A stretch of DNA of 64,000 nucleotides, taken from positions 62,001 to 126,000 of the forward strand of contig JAJHZJ010000754.1 in the NCBI GenBank assembly GCA_023548195.1, written 5' to 3'. Both the position numbers and the translations under genes were made by a program. This document shows positions 31,526-45,339 of this stretch, one piece after another. The notes under the pieces were generated by a model that was not told the DNA's origin, did not search any database, and was given only the letters and a program-made list of their open reading frames with translations. Numbering within the stretch: the first letter of the stretch is position 1; each line of letters begins with the position of its first letter. This DNA comes from Bettongia penicillata ogilbyi. Lineage: Eukaryota; Chordata; Mammalia; Diprotodontia; Potoroidae.

Positions 31526-32703
31526 CTAGGATCCTTCTTTTCCAAAGGAGGTCAAAAGACACTCCTTGTTAGAAAAATCAAGACTAATGAGAAGGTGCAC
31601 AAAGAAAGAAAGCAGCAGTGCCCCAATAGGGTAACACAGCAGCTTTGCAAAGAAATGTTAACAATGTGCTAACCCACAAAAATCTCCTTTTCAGGAGGTC
31701 CCCATCAGTTACAAGCAGTACTGGAAAGACATAAACAACTAGAAGTGAGGGGTGGAAATGAGGAAGGGGACAGTCCCATAAGTAGCCTCTTCTGGCTTTC
31801 TGTCAGGGGACACAAATGTGCAAAAGCAGGGTCGAGAGGTAGTAGGCACCACAGATTCTAGCCCTGGCACTGCCTCTCCTTCACTCTGTGGCCTTTCACA
31901 TGTCAGTCCCCTCCCTGGCCTCAGTTTCATTATCTTGACTTTACCCTCCATTCCTTCTTCAGACTGCTGACCCTTCCCTGACTTCCCTGACCATTTCCCT
32001 TCTGCCCTCCAAATCTGTATTAAAAAAGAACTGATTTTCAACCTAAAAAGAAAGGGGAGACTTTACGCTTCATATCTGAGGACATTTTCTACCTAGGAGA
32101 CCAGAAAAAAGGCTATCTGAGGAAATGACAAAAAAAATTCAATATGATATTTAGAAATCTAAGTATTTGGGATTTCTGGTTTAGGAAAAAATGCAGAAAG
32201 ATTAGGACCATTTTTACATAGAATACAATTTTACAAATAAAATAGCAAACAAATTGACCTCTGTGGTTCACCACCACAATGAAAAACTCCACCAGAGATC
32301 CATTCCCAAAAAAACCTTAATGCAGGGAATCTACAGTAGAATGGCAAATGAAGTCAAAGGCACAGACTGCGACAATCCTAAGAAGGGTCTGTGGCCATAA
32401 ACTTTGGCAGATGAGCCTCGGAGGCAGACTTCAGACGCAATCAAACATAAACATATTAGGAATGCTGCAGGGAAGAAGGTTCACTGGCACATGATTCAGT
32501 CTGCCAGGGAGGGACTGAAAATAAAAAACTTAACAGAGTCTGGAAACAATCAATCAATTTTAACAAACAACATGCAAACGCAGAGGCCCAGGGCTCACCG
32601 AGCAACAAGGACGCCCCTCGGGCCGGCTCCAGCCTTGTGGCAGCGAGGGTCCGCCGCCCAGAGAAGCAACTCTGGCAACCCACATATTCCCTCTGAGCTT
32701 TAC

Positions 32704-32896
32704 CTGGCAGCGAATCATAACGTGCGTCACTTTGGATTTGCCATCGTTACTCTCGCCCTTGTCATCCCCTGTGCGCACAGAGAGAACAAAGTCTCCTGGG
32801 TGACTCTGGCTTTCCCGCACCAGGAAGCTTCCGTGCTTTCCTTTCTCAGTTAGTAACTTCTCTGCTTCTTTACCAGAAAGGTGCCCATGAAACCAC
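32704..32896 (-). CDS. PTPN11: PTPN11 exon 4: start of C-SH2 domain
   Basis: 193 nt encoding residues 111-175 ([15 protein letters not shown] through VTHVMIRCQ). GSFLVRES holds R138, the phosphotyrosine-binding arginine of the C-SH2 domain, which binds bis-phosphorylated docking proteins. The acceptor is tttcag and the donor gtaaag. No amino-acid difference from human is visible. Shadow open frames on the plus strand here are not genes. Confidence 0.97.
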
Positions 32897-34718
32897 CTGA
32901 AATTTACACAACATAAACAGATTCTGGGGCTGTTATGGTTTCTGATCTTGTTACATGAGGTGCTTTAGACTATTACAAAGCATCAGAACCCCTAAACACA
33001 ACTAAAAAGACGGGGCCTAGATGAGGCAGCTCCCAAGTACGCAAGGGCTGTGTGGGCACTTATCAAATGGATTCGAGTCAATCTGAATGGACAAACAATG
33101 AAATGTTTGTGTCTGGGTCCTTGTGCTGGGTCTAGGGGTGTGAACATGAAAAACTGTCCTAAAGAAGTTTAAAGTTGAATGAAGGAGAATGAGGGGAATG
33201 CCAAAGGAGGAGGAGGATAGAACCAAAACCACCACAAACACATCAGAAATCCTGTGCTCCTCCCCGCTTCTGCAGAGATCATGGGAGCTGAGCAGGGCCC
33301 GTCAGCTCAGACTTGGCTGATACGTGGCTCAGTTCTGATGAACCATATTTTTCCCTCTTTCTTCTTCATTCTATGCTCCACAGGATGGCTCTCTGGGTGA
33401 TGGAGAAAGGGGGAATATGTTGAGAAATGGAGCCTATAATAACAAAAACATTTTGAAAAGAAAGCACTCTCATCTTTTCCATTTCCTCTCCGACCACTCT
33501 CATCTTGAAGAAGCACAGGTTACCACACTGTATTTGCTCACCAATAGCTGCTAAAGCAAGAGAACACTTCAAGCCCATTGCTGTCTCAAGGACTAGTAAA
33601 CATAAGCAGTTATGAGGCAGAGAAAGAGTCTTGCCCCTGACACACAGCCTCCAGATAAAGGATTTCCACTACAAATGAAATCAAGCATGCAAAATGCTTC
33701 CATACTTCCAACCTGTATTGCAGCTGCCTCCAAATATGGAGTGAAGATCAGCCACCTGGCTAGAGATAGAGAGTTAGAGGCTGTACTGACTGAGAAAAGA
33801 GATCCTACCGCACCTCTGATCACAGTTCCTTTCTCCTCAGGTGCCCCCCAGGGAAGACAGGTGCCAGTCTTTCTACAAGAAGGTAATAACACAGACCCCT
33901 TAACAAGACAACAAGACTGAACTGTTTTCAGCAGGAAGAATAGATCTGATGAGCCAGCCATACTCTGAAGCAGAAAATAAATTTAGAAACTACTTTTAAT
34001 GCAGCTAGGTGATATGCTATTATCTGAAATGCCAGCAGTGGTGATGAGCTGCAGAAACAACCAGGCAGCCAATTCCAAGGCACAGAAATGAAGCTGTAAG
34101 ACTTAAAAGCAACATTTTAAATCAGCAAATATGCAAATCTAATTGGGAGACCTTAAATTTTTTCAAAGATCAGAGAATGTCTTGAGAAGACAAAAACCAA
34201 GCAACAAGTCCAGGGACTTTCATGCGCTATAGTTTCCATTCAGGCCCCCACACCACACCCCAACACCAGTTCAGGAGGATTCTTTCCAAATCAAGTCCTT
34301 TCTGCACACATATATGGAACCCAATTTAAGAAAAAAAGATGAAAAATGCTGGCTCTATGATTCTTGTACCTTTTCCACTCATGAAGTTAAACTGACATCT
34401 GTCGGCAGTGCTACTGAACACAGGGAGCAGCTCTTTATGCCTAAAAGACACATCAACTCTCATGTGCTGCCCTCTAACCACTGTCCTCTCTATGACAGTC
34501 ACTGAATTAGGGCACAAAGGCATATTCTAGAGACTCCTACCCCAGATTAAAACTCCTTAGTTTGGAGTTGTCACAGTCAACAAGCCTCTGGAGATAGTTG
34601 GTGACTTTTGTAAACCTGCAAAGCAGGAGAATAGACCGTGTGGTCTATACGAGATCTCTGCCCCACCCTCCCCTGGTGAAATGAAAAGTCCATGGCGCCA
34701 AGGTTTTCTGGGGGCTCA

Positions 34719-34985
<267 letters not shown>

Positions 34986-35499
34986 CTACAGAACTTCTTA
35001 CGTTATCTTCCCTTAAATCAGACAATTGCAAAACTGGAAGAGACCTTAAAAGCCACCCAGTCCTGCCCCAGCTGAACTGTCTTTCACCAAAAGTGTCAGA
35101 AATAAACCCCACAGCCACAATTCATACTGAGTAAATTAAACAATTGTACATACTCAATTATATAATCTAGGTAGATTTTAATACAATAATATTAGTACAA
35201 CTTAAAGCTTATATGATAGTAAGTCATTATACTTTTTAAAATCCTCCACCAAAATTCTGTTTTAATGTTTTCTCATGCCAGGGCTATGGCAACAAAGTAC
35301 CAGGGGCAGTCAGTCATACCAACGAGGAATGTATTTGAATATGAACCCAGTGAGAAACTACACTGTTGTCATTTGGGTCACAGGGTATAGCACTGGGATA
35401 CATGAACTTCATGGGCCAAAGCCATACCAACTTCTATTTTTGTCCAGCTCCTGAGCTAAGAATCATTGTGAGGCCACATCTGGCCCTCAGACTACGCTT

Positions 35500-35650
35500 A
35501 ATTGGCCCCTGCCTAATATAGTGGTTAGGGCTTCGATTTGGGAAGACTTCTGTTCCAATTCTACCTGACACTTGGTATCCAGGGGGGCTTGCAGCAGTCA
35601 CAACCTTCCTAAGCCTTCAGAAACCTTGCAGCTCTAGATCTGTGATCCTA
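35500..35650 (+). mobile_element. MIR-like SINE fragment
   Basis: Diverged sense copy: atagtggttagggcttcgat, ttccaattctacctgacact. It is in intron 2. Confidence 0.55.
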
Positions 35651-36774
35651 TGATGAAAGGATCACCACCACAGGAGAGGATTTTTTTTCCCTTCAGTTTT
35701 TTAAAATACAAATGCATTTTAATTGCAGGCCCACATTATCTTCCCCTCACCCTTCTGGCCTTTTTTCAGTCTCATTAGTGAAGGTCCTCCATCCACATGG
35801 AATTGGAAACCACAGTCTCTAGATGCCTTTTCATCCTGGGAGATTCTTGTCTATGCGTCTCCACAAAACCCAGAATCTCAAAGCTGAAAGTGATCTCCTC
35901 AGGTCACCTGATCCAGTTCAGGCCACAGCAGGATACACTCCACTCTCAAGAACTCACTCAATCTGACAGAAACCCTCTTCTGGTTCCTGGGACTCCACCC
36001 AGCACTAGGCTAGACACCCAGAGTCCACCCTCATATATGTGCAAACCGTGACAACTCTCCTTCTCACAGTATTGTTAGTAATACTTAGGGGACTATTGTT
36101 AGCCTGCTTAGTGACTAAAACATAGACAGAGCAAGCTAATCTACCATGGCTTCACTCAAATCAGACTCCAATTTAATAAATTTAATATTAAATCCTGGAG
36201 TATCAGGATTTTACTTAATGAACAAAGAAAAGTCTAAGTAAATTCTTCCTTGACTAAATCAAACTCTGACTATTCTAATTTTTCAGGATGATCACCTTCA
36301 GAAAAAATTAGGTCAGCAAAATTAGGGCAGAGTTAAAAATAAAATCCTAACCAAATTCTTCACACTCCACCAAAAGAGTCACAAAGCCTTGTTAGAAGTC
36401 TTGATGATAAGCCAATAATATCTGTGAAAATTTCTATCATTCAGAATAGTATGAAGGAGGTAAAGGCCAATTTTAATTCTCAAGAAATTATCTTTAAAAA
36501 AACCCTTGGGCAAGAATACATTTTGCCATCAAATCTCTTTCACTTACTTTTGACTCTTTCTTTTTAAAAATAAACCATCAACAAATAAGCTAAAAGTAGA
36601 CTGAGCATTCAGTTCAGCCCTTGGGATCCTCCGAGGGAGGAGGCATCAACCACAGCTAATTTTTCATTCGAAACTTCATCACTTCAAGGCTCTGAGATTT
36701 CATGGATGGAGACATGCCCTCCCTTTCACTGACACACATCCCAACCCCTCCACAACTGGGAGGTCAGATTGACT

Positions 36775-37605
36775 AACATGAGAGAAAAGGAAAATAACAA
36801 CTGCTAGAGGGCATGTGAAAAACTGGGACACTACTGCACTGATAGTGGAATTGTAAACTAGTCAAATCATTCTGGATAAAAATTTGGAACAATGCCCAAA
36901 GGGCTATAAAACTGCATACCCTTTGACTCAACAATCCCACTACTAGGTCTGACCTCAAAGAGATCAAAGAAAAAGGAAAAGGACCTATTTGTACAAAAAT
37001 ATTTATAGCAGCTCTTTTTGTGGTGGCAAAGATTTGGAAATCAAGGGGATGCCCATCAACTGGGGAATGGATGAACAAGTTGTGGTACTTGATTGTGATG
37101 TATTATATTGTTACAAGAAATGACAAGCAGGATGGTTTTAGAAAAACCTGGGAAGATTTATATGAACCAATGCAAAGTGAAGTGTGCAAAATTAGGAGGA
37201 CACTGTACCAGTAACAGCAATATTGTAATGATGATCAGTTATAAATGACTTAACTACTCTGACCACAAGAAAATGATCCAAAATAATTTCAGAGGAGACA
37301 TGATAAAAAATGCTATCCACCTCCAGAGAGAAAACTCATGAACTCTGAGAAAGATTAAAGAAAACTTTTTTAACTTTTATTTTTCTTGGGTTTCAGGGTG
37401 TTTTCTTTTACAACATAGCTAATGTAGAAATATATTTTGTATGACTTCACTGTATAACTGCTATCATATTGCTTTCTCAGGAGGTGAGAGAGAGGCAAGG
37501 GAGAATTTGGAACTCAAAATTTTTAATAGCGAATGTCTAAAAAATTTTGTTCTACATATAACTGGGAGATATTTAAAGAAATAAATAAAAACCTATTTAA
37601 AAAAT
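36775..37605 (+). mobile_element. Marsupial-type L1 3' end
   Basis: Contains caaaaatatttatagcagct, gatgcccatcaactggggaa, gaagatttatatgaaccaat and, at the end, an A-rich tail (aaagaaataaataaaaacct). This is the usual 3' end of marsupial L1. It is antisense to PTPN11. Confidence 0.8.
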
Positions 37606-38379
37606 AGTTGCTGTGGTCAAAAAGATTCATCTCCCTGTAGTCAAAGTGATAAAGAAACCCTCCAAGCTTGAAGAGGCTGGGGACATAATGGACAATCAGT
37701 CCACGACTACAGGCCTAATAGCTTTTCTAGTTTGGTAGAAGATGTGAGGCCAAGCAAAGTAGGATCGTTTCCAGGTTTTGTTGTCTATTTGAATGTGATT
37801 AAAGAAGATCTTTCCCCCTCATTGAGGGAAGCTTGATTGGGAGAGTTGTTTGGTAGGAGGGTCCCAAGTAGCTTTTGGTTTTTTATTGAGGCACTGGGTC
37901 AGAGGGTCATGACTTCTGGCTCTAAGAAATGTATAAACACTCTGCAGGTGAGGTTTTACTTTGGGGTTTAATTTTTGGAAGAAGGTTTGTGAGCCAGAGG
38001 AGAGTCTGGGAAGCTGCTAAGCAGCCCTTCCCCCGTTTTGAAAACCCAGATGTTAATGGTCAGGCAGTTTGGAAGCGCTGTCCGTTGATTTTTGATTTCT
38101 CTGAAATTTTGACTTTGGTTTTCTCTGATACCTGTGCTTGATTAAAGTGATTGTTAACCCCTCAAAAGCTGCCTTTCCTTTTAGAGAAGCAGATCAAAGA
38201 ACCTATGAAAACCGGGCCCCCTGTGTATGTTGGGGTGCTTACTGATACAGGAGATAGCAAACTCTTCTGACCTTTCAGAACCCAAGGTCACCTCCACACT
38301 CTGATGAAAGAGTGGATGGTTTCCATTTAAATAAAACATAATTAAATTTCAATGGAAACAGAAAGACTACAATAACAGA

Positions 38380-38635
38380 GGTAGCTCCGGGGCTCAATGG
38401 ACAGAGCACTGCAATTAGGAAATCCTGAGTTCAAATCTGGCATCAGACACTTACTGTGTGACCTTGGGCAAGTCACTTAAATTCTGCCTCTTCTGTAAAA
38501 TGGGAATAACAATAGCACCTACCTCTCAGGGTTGTTAGGATAAAATGAGCTAGTATTTATAAAGCACCAAGCACAGTATCTGGCACGCAGTAAGTGCCAC
38601 ATAAATGCTAACCATTATCATCCTCATCTTACTCC
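38380..38635 (+). mobile_element. MIR/THER1-type SINE, near full length
   Basis: A full set of sense landmarks: gctcaatggacagagcactg, gagttcaaatctggcatcag, accttgggcaagtcacttaa, tctgtaaaatgggaataaca, agtatctggcacgcagtaag. The tRNA-like head is kept. Confidence 0.88.
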
Positions 38636-39199
38636 TCATTAAGATTATTATTAAATAAACCAGGTTCCAACAAGGCTAGGATCAAGAACGTATTTGCAGA
38701 ACTTTAATTTATTATTCATTTCCTTTGTTTCCCCAGAGCTTAGTAATCACTTGCACAGTTTACTGATTTGAACTGTTTCTGGTTGTTACCAAGATGTGGC
38801 ATCTCAGTGGAGGAGGAAGAGGAGAAGAGTAACTGGAGGAGTCCTCTGACCTTTTGGTTAAATGCACAAGCAGAATCCCCACACCTCCCAAGCAGGCTGC
38901 ACACGTTCGGGACCAATGTTCCTGCTTACCCTTCAAAAGAGACAGGCAGTAAAGCCTCCAAAATACTGTAGTTAATATCCAAGGCAGTACATTGTTGAAG
39001 CCTAATCTCATTACTACTCAAGACTCCATAACCATTTCCTAGCAAAGTTCCCTCTTCTGATGTGCGTTATCATCAGCTCTGGAGTGGAAGGATCTGGGTT
39101 CAATCTTGACTCTGTCTTTCCACTTCCATGGATAAAAGGAGAGTGTCAAACTAGACAGCCCCTGAGTTCCTTCCTGGATACAGATCTCCATTCAACTTA

Positions 39200-39370
<171 letters not shown>

Positions 39371-39589
39371 CTATCAGAGAGAGTATAAATCACTGGTAAG
39401 TCATTGACCAAAACATAAAACAAAGAAATCTACCATGAAAATGTATCACCTCTTGAATATTAATCCATTAGAGTCAGAAACTTTCAGCAAGAGAACTTCC
39501 TTCATAAATACCCCAAATGGGAATGGAAAGAATAATCTATGGCATACTAAGTAGGTCCAACTTATGTTAGCCTTAATTTACAGAAGTGG

Positions 39590-39825
39590 CAGTAGTGTAG
39601 AAGGATCTAATTTCAAATACTCCCTCAGAGATTTACTATCTAGATGATCCTGAATCACTTAAGTCATTTAAACTTTCTCTGCCGCAGTTTCCTCATCTGT
39701 AAAATGTAGTTAATAACTGCACACAGTTCAGAAGGTTATTTTGTGGATCAAATGACACAGTGTGTAAAATGCTTTGCAAACATTTAAACCACTATGTAGG
39801 TCCTAGCTATAATTTAATTATAATT
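39590..39825 (+). mobile_element. MIR/THER1-type SINE
   Basis: Sense copy with gcagtttcctcatctgtaaa and ggatcaaatgacacagtgtg. The head is diverged. Confidence 0.75.
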
Positions 39826-40309
39826 TATCATTGAATGTAATCCAAGGCATTGAATTGATAATGTCTGTGACAACGTTCAATGTAAAAGAGACATGTAATA
39901 ATGCTAACTCAGAAGGCCACTTTGTTATGAACTAAACGAACTTTTAAGGGATTTCTCAACCAACATTATCCCAATTCAAGTATGATACAAACAGCTGTGG
40001 TGCTACAAGCCTTGACCACATCTGTATGATTATCAATTAAGGACAGAGAAAGCAAGATTCCACATATTGAAGTGTTTCCGAATATCCATGAGCTTCCAGG
40101 TGTGAGTAGAATCCCCTTTCCAATGAGGCAAACTGCAACCCAACCATACCAACTCCTCTTGTGACTCTCGTCCATAACTTTCCATAAACCCTACTGTGTG
40201 AAGCCACCCAACACATTGAAAGCTCCTCTAGACCTGTTACCATTACATGAATATCAGTATCACACCCAGGCTATCCATGATCTTTCTATATGACTAGCCC
40301 AACTCCTTT

Positions 40310-40375
40310 TACTAATTATACATAATTATATATATATGTATATAATTAAATATACATGTATAATTATTTTGTAGC
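40310..40375. repeat. AT-rich palindromic tract
   Basis: TATATATA-type sequence with self-complementary taattatacataattatata units. A cruciform is possible. Confidence 0.75.
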
Positions 40376-40559
40376 ATGTCTTTAATGCCACTACTTAAAG
40401 GAAAGCAGTTTGGGAGAAATGAGCTGAGACCAGCATCTTGCACCTTAAACAAAAAGCTCAAAATGAACACTCAACCTGAATATTAAAGGGTGCATCATAG
40501 AAAAATTAAAAGACAGCAGGGATCTAGAACCTTTTACTACTATAGCTAGAGAGGGAACT

Positions 40560-41545
40560 CTTAACCCAACAAGGATAGGAGGATCACAAAAGATAAGATA
40601 GATAATTTCAATCAGAAGAAATACACAGATTAATAAGAGAAACTAGCTAGCTTAATAAGGGACATTGCTAAGTGAGAGAAAAAATCCTTTCATCAAATAT
40701 AAGTGGTTAACATCAGATAGGAAATTAACATAAAAATATAAGACCAAAAGCCATTCTCCAAGGATGAATGGTCAAAGAATAAAAAATTATCAAAATAGTA
40801 AACCATTACCCATCTGAAACACTGTTCCAAATCACTACTAAGAAAAATGCAAATCAAAACAATTCTAAGTTTTACTTCATGCCCCGTAAACTGGCATTGA
40901 TGAAAAAAAATGTAAATAATCAATGTTGGAGGAGCTGTAGGAAGCAAGGTACACTTACTCAAACATTGTGTATTGTGTTATAAACTGGTTGAAAGCAATG
41001 TGGAATCACAGTTGAAAAGTGACTAAAATCTCCATACTCTGATCCTGAGGTCCCACTGCTAGTCATTTATCCACAGGAGGTCAAAGACTGAAAGATAGAT
41101 CTTATATATATCAAAATATTCACAGCTGCACGTTTTGTGGTCATGAAGAACCAGTGAGGAAAAGTGAACAGCCACTGACTAAGGAACAGCCAAACAAATT
41201 GGGGTACACCAACGGAATACTGAAAGCAAATTCAGAAAAGACTGGAAGACTTATATGAACTGACACAAAGGAAAATAAGAAGCAGGAAAACAACATAGAA
41301 AATTGACTACAATAATGCAACCAGAAAGAACAATAAAACTGCATGTTATACAATCACAACGACCAAGCTGGACTCCAAAGAAGAGCTCAGAAAATACAAC
41401 TGCTTCCCTTCATTACAAGAGGTTAATTTTGCTAAACTGCTTTTTTTCTCCCTCTTTTGGTTACTTTGTAACCAAAAAAGGCTCAAGAGACTAGGGAGGG
41501 GAAAGAAATAGAAGCAAAATGTTTAAAAAAACCCAATAAAAAGAA
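40560..41545 (+). mobile_element. Marsupial-type L1 3' end
   Basis: Diverged copy with agccattctccaaggatgaa, gaaaaatgcaaatcaaaaca, gaagacttatatgaactgac and an A-rich end near 41540. It is antisense to PTPN11. Confidence 0.7.
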
Positions 41546-41639
41546 AAGTAGGTTGAAGTCAGATTGTAAAATGAAAGATATGCAAGATAGTATCTCAGAT
41601 CTTACAAAAAAAAAAAACAAATACAACAACCTCTACTTG

Positions 41640-42420
41640 AAAAACAGGAAGAAGCCGACAGGCAGCACCAGAAGCCCCCACAAAGGAAACGCTCAGAAGC
41701 ACTCGGACGCCAAGGTCAGCGTCCCCTGTTCCGCCTCAGGCGGGCTCACTGCTGCCAGAGGAGCTGATCCAGGCCCCAGACACCTGCTACTACTAGACCC
41801 AAGAGGCATTACTAGACCTCTCCACTTCATCCTGGCCCCTCTAGCACAAAATCCTCAACAAGCAGCCCAACAATTCTTTTTGCAAAGACAGAAGGTTTTG
41901 ACAAAAACTGCAACAAAACAGACCTCACTGGAAAAGTCTGAAAAAGCCAAGGAAATACAGGAAGAAGATGCAAAGGGAGCTTCTTTAGAAGGGGCACCAG
42001 GTAAAAGCTAAAATGATGCAACTAACTGAATGGAATCAAGAATTACCAAAAGGGATTCTCAGACACAGTGGGCTTCCTGGAGGCAGGAACTAAAGAGGAT
42101 GAAGAAGGGGTCTCATGGCAAACAGAATTATAAAAACTACAAGTTTTTGGGTGGAAGAAACGGTCCAGGTGGAAAACTCTCGAGCTACAAATGATGTGTC
42201 CAGAACAGTTCACAGCAGGGGCCCCCAAAAGAGACTTGGAAAACAAGTGTTTGAGAAATGAAGAAAAAAGACTGCTAAGGCCACTTTCGCACCATGGAAA
42301 AGGAACAAATAGAGGAAACAGAAGGAAAAAAACCCTTCACTTGTCCTCATCACCTTACACCACATCCTATATCTCTCTTCCCTTTCTTCCACAACAGAAC
42401 CCATAGGGAAAAAACGGTAG
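41640..42420. other. Unidentified GC-richer tract, possible retrocopy remnant
   Basis: It starts just after an A-rich run (41606-41618) and is richer in G and C than its flanks. On the plus strand an open frame of 152 codons (41553-42011) runs through it, lysine- and glutamate-rich near its end (SEKAKEIQEEDAKGASLEG). Two other frames are also open in parts, which suggests decayed coding sequence with frame shifts. I compared it by eye with ribosomal and nucleolar proteins, with no convincing match. It could equally be unique intron sequence. Confidence 0.35.
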
Positions 42421-42599
42421 TCTGTGCTCTTCTACAAACACAGTGTAACATACTTCCTCTCTTCTCTCTCACTTCTCAACCCCTTCCAATCTGGGTATTC
42501 CAACAGCACTCAACAGAAATTTTACTCCAAGGTTACTAATAATTTCTTAATTATTAAATCCTGGGAATTTTCCCTGGTCCTCGGAAGCAAGTGACATCA

Positions 42600-43765
42600 C
42601 TGGCCCAAACCCTGTTTCTGGATACCTTTTTCTCTTTCGATGTTCAGGACACAGCTCTCAAGACCCTGGTTCTTCTCCTGCTCCTTTGCTGTCCCCCAGT
42701 CTTTGAACAAGGCCTTCTTTTCCCTCTCTATGTTCTCTCAGTCACTCCCCCAGTTACCTGAGCTCAATTATGATCTCTATGCATATGACTTCCAAATCTG
42801 CATATCCAGCCTTAACGTCTCTCTGAACCTCAATCCCTCTATCACCATCTGCCCGGCAGACATCTCCAACTACATAGCCCATAGGTATTTCAAACTTAAG
42901 TTGTATCTAAAACAAAACTCATTATCTCTCCCACATCCTGCCCTCCTCCATTTCTGTGGAGGATACCACCATCCTTCTAATGACCCAAGTTCCAAAGCTC
43001 AGTCACCCCTAAACCATACACTATCCTTTGATCCCCAAGTCCTAGGAGTTGTCAAGTTTTATCCATTAAATCTCTACAATATTTTTTGCATCCATCCTCT
43101 CCTCTCTCCTTGCCTCATTCAGACTCTCATCACTTCTCACCTGGACATTACAATAGCCTCCTAATTATCTCCTGCTCCTTCATCTCTCTCCTATCCGGTG
43201 CATCCTCCAAACAGCTGCCAAACTGATAGGCCTTGAGTACAGATTCAGTCATGGCTGTCCACCCCTCAGGAAGGTCCCCACTGACAAAATGCCTGAAACT
43301 TATCAGCCCTTCACCATCCAGCTTTATGCAATCTTTTCAGACTGATCTCATACTGCTCCCCTTTCCACACTTTAGATTCCAGTCACACAGGCTGACCTCC
43401 TGTTCCCCACCCACAGCACTCCATCTCCCTCCCCCAAGTCTTTCCCTAGGCTGTATCCGGGACTGGAATGCTCTCACTCTTCATCCACATCTCTTAGACT
43501 CCTGAGTTCCCTTCAAAGTTAATCTGAAGGGCCATCTCCTCCTATCCTGATTCCCCTTGTTGATAATGCCTCCCACCCCAAAATTATATCTATTTTGGAT
43601 TTATGTTGGATTGTCTTACCTACTAACATGCTGTTCCCCCTGATACAAGATAAGCTCCTTAAGCAGAGACTGAGTTTTTACTTTGTTAAAAAATCCCCAG
43701 GCCCTTGTGTGCCCGGCACACAAGTCAGTACTTAGTAAATGTTCACTGACTGAACCAGTGCACTC
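42600..43765 (+). mobile_element. L2 LINE 3' part, sense
   Basis: The plus strand follows L2 from the reverse-transcriptase end to the 3' end. A frame at 42640-43164 reads YDLYAYDFQICISSLNVSLN, a decayed YADDTQLYISS block. Later come cctggacattacaatagcct, gggactggaatgctctcact and gtacttagtaaatgttcact. Confidence 0.82.
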
Positions 43766-44229
43766 CCAATCTGCCGCTCTCCAAATGACTCCCACTTCTG
43801 TTTGTCGGCTCACTATCCTCCCTCCCTGCTCCTCTCCACCTAGCTCTATTCCTCCCCAAGACTGTTTCTTCCTCTGTAAAATGAGGGTAAAAATACAGAT
43901 TTCAAGAGTTATTGTGGGGAAAGTGTTTTACAAACCACAAAGCTCTAGAGAAATGTTAATTCATGGTTATGATTATCCCAACAAATCCAAGTTAAAATAA
44001 GTTTCTTAAGCACCTCCTGTGGATAGCTAACAAGGCTGTGCTAGCTATCAGGAATAGAGGCTGTGTGAAAGGAAGGAGACAGATGCAAAAAGTGCTATGG
44101 AGCTGAGTGGACCCCAACAAGTGTCCCATACTCTCCAGGCACACTTCCTCACCTTTCCTTATCACCCCAACACATGATGATCTGTCTTTGGCCCCAGCCC
44201 TTGTAAACTGTACTGGGTACAGAACCTAA

Positions 44230-44385
44230 CTGGATACACACACACACACACATCTGTATCTTGTTAAATGTCTCCCCAAGTAAACTGCCATCTCCATTAG
44301 GGTAAGGACATTTTCTGCTTTATTACATTCTGCACAGTAGTTTACACATAGCAGGCACTCAATAAATATTTATTGGTTGACAATA
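44230..44385 (+). mobile_element. CA run and L2 3' end
   Basis: A short CA run (44238-44252) is followed by an L2 end: agtttacacatagcaggcac and caataaatatttattggttg. Confidence 0.65.
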
Positions 44386-44989
44386 TTAATAACCACAAAA
44401 TAACCCCAAACCCAGGCCTGAGAGGTTATGCTCCAAATAAATCAGACACTCACTTAGTTCAGGACTAGAATTCAACTTTTAATGACCATTAAAAATGGCA
44501 CTCCAATTCTCTAGAGTATTATTTCCAGGTGGCAGCCAGCTGAGCTCAAACTTTGTCACACCTCAGTGTTTCCAAGTCCCCCACAAGGCATCTGAGAAAA
44601 GAACTCAGTGCTTGTTGTCCCCAGTTAGCGCTCCTTCAATGAGGCCACTCACACTCAAAAGACCAAGAAAATAAAGCCCTTCTTTTTCGAGGCAGACAAT
44701 TCACTTTTGCCCATAAGACCAACAAGGGGCCAGCACCACACTGCCAGTGGCATTGTGCCAGACCCTTCTACTCCATTACTGCCATTCAGTACCATCCACA
44801 GCCTGGACCCTGTTCAAGGAGAAAATAAGCTCCAAGGCCCAGGCAAACAGCCAGGGTTCAACCTGGAGGCAGGAGTTTGCTCTACCCAGCATTTATTCAT
44901 TGCTTTACAGACCAGCAGGACAGGCCTCCCACAAAAATCAATACAAGAAAAAAGAAAACATTATTGAAAGATAAATAAAAATAATCTAA

Positions 44990-45260
44990 TAGGAAATAAC
45001 CTTTCATAGGTCCCACTAGTCCTGTGCAGCTTTGTGAAGTCCAGGAGAGGTTACAGAACTGGAATGAAGGTACTTTTAAAGAGGCTGTAAAGTACAATGA
45101 GAAGAACACTTTGCGCAGAATCAGAAACTCTGGGTTCAAGTCCTGGCTGGGCCACATCTTGGTTCAGCCATGTGCTCATGCCATAGTATATTGCTTTATT
45201 CCTCTGCACAGTGCCTGGAACATAGTAGGTGCTTCATAAGTGTTTTTTGATTGACTGGAG
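44990..45260 (+). mobile_element. MIR fragment and L2 3' end
   Basis: Sense MIR-like piece (actctgggttcaagtcctgg) followed by an L2 3' end (gtgcctggaacatagtaggt, then tgattgactg). Confidence 0.65.
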
Positions 45261-45339
45261 AGAATTTACCTCGATTCTATCACAGTTTTGGTCAAAATCT
45301 CTGGAGGAGACAAGAATTCAGTCAGATAGATTGCAACAT

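Noticed and set aside
32404..32853. 149-codon plus-strand frame
   Set aside because: It is mostly the complement of PTPN11 exon 4, with no known domain and no splice logic.
41553..42300. Named processed pseudogene (ribosomal protein or nucleolar protein)
   Set aside because: Short charged stretches recalled nucleolar proteins, but no colinear match held up in any frame, so no parent is named.
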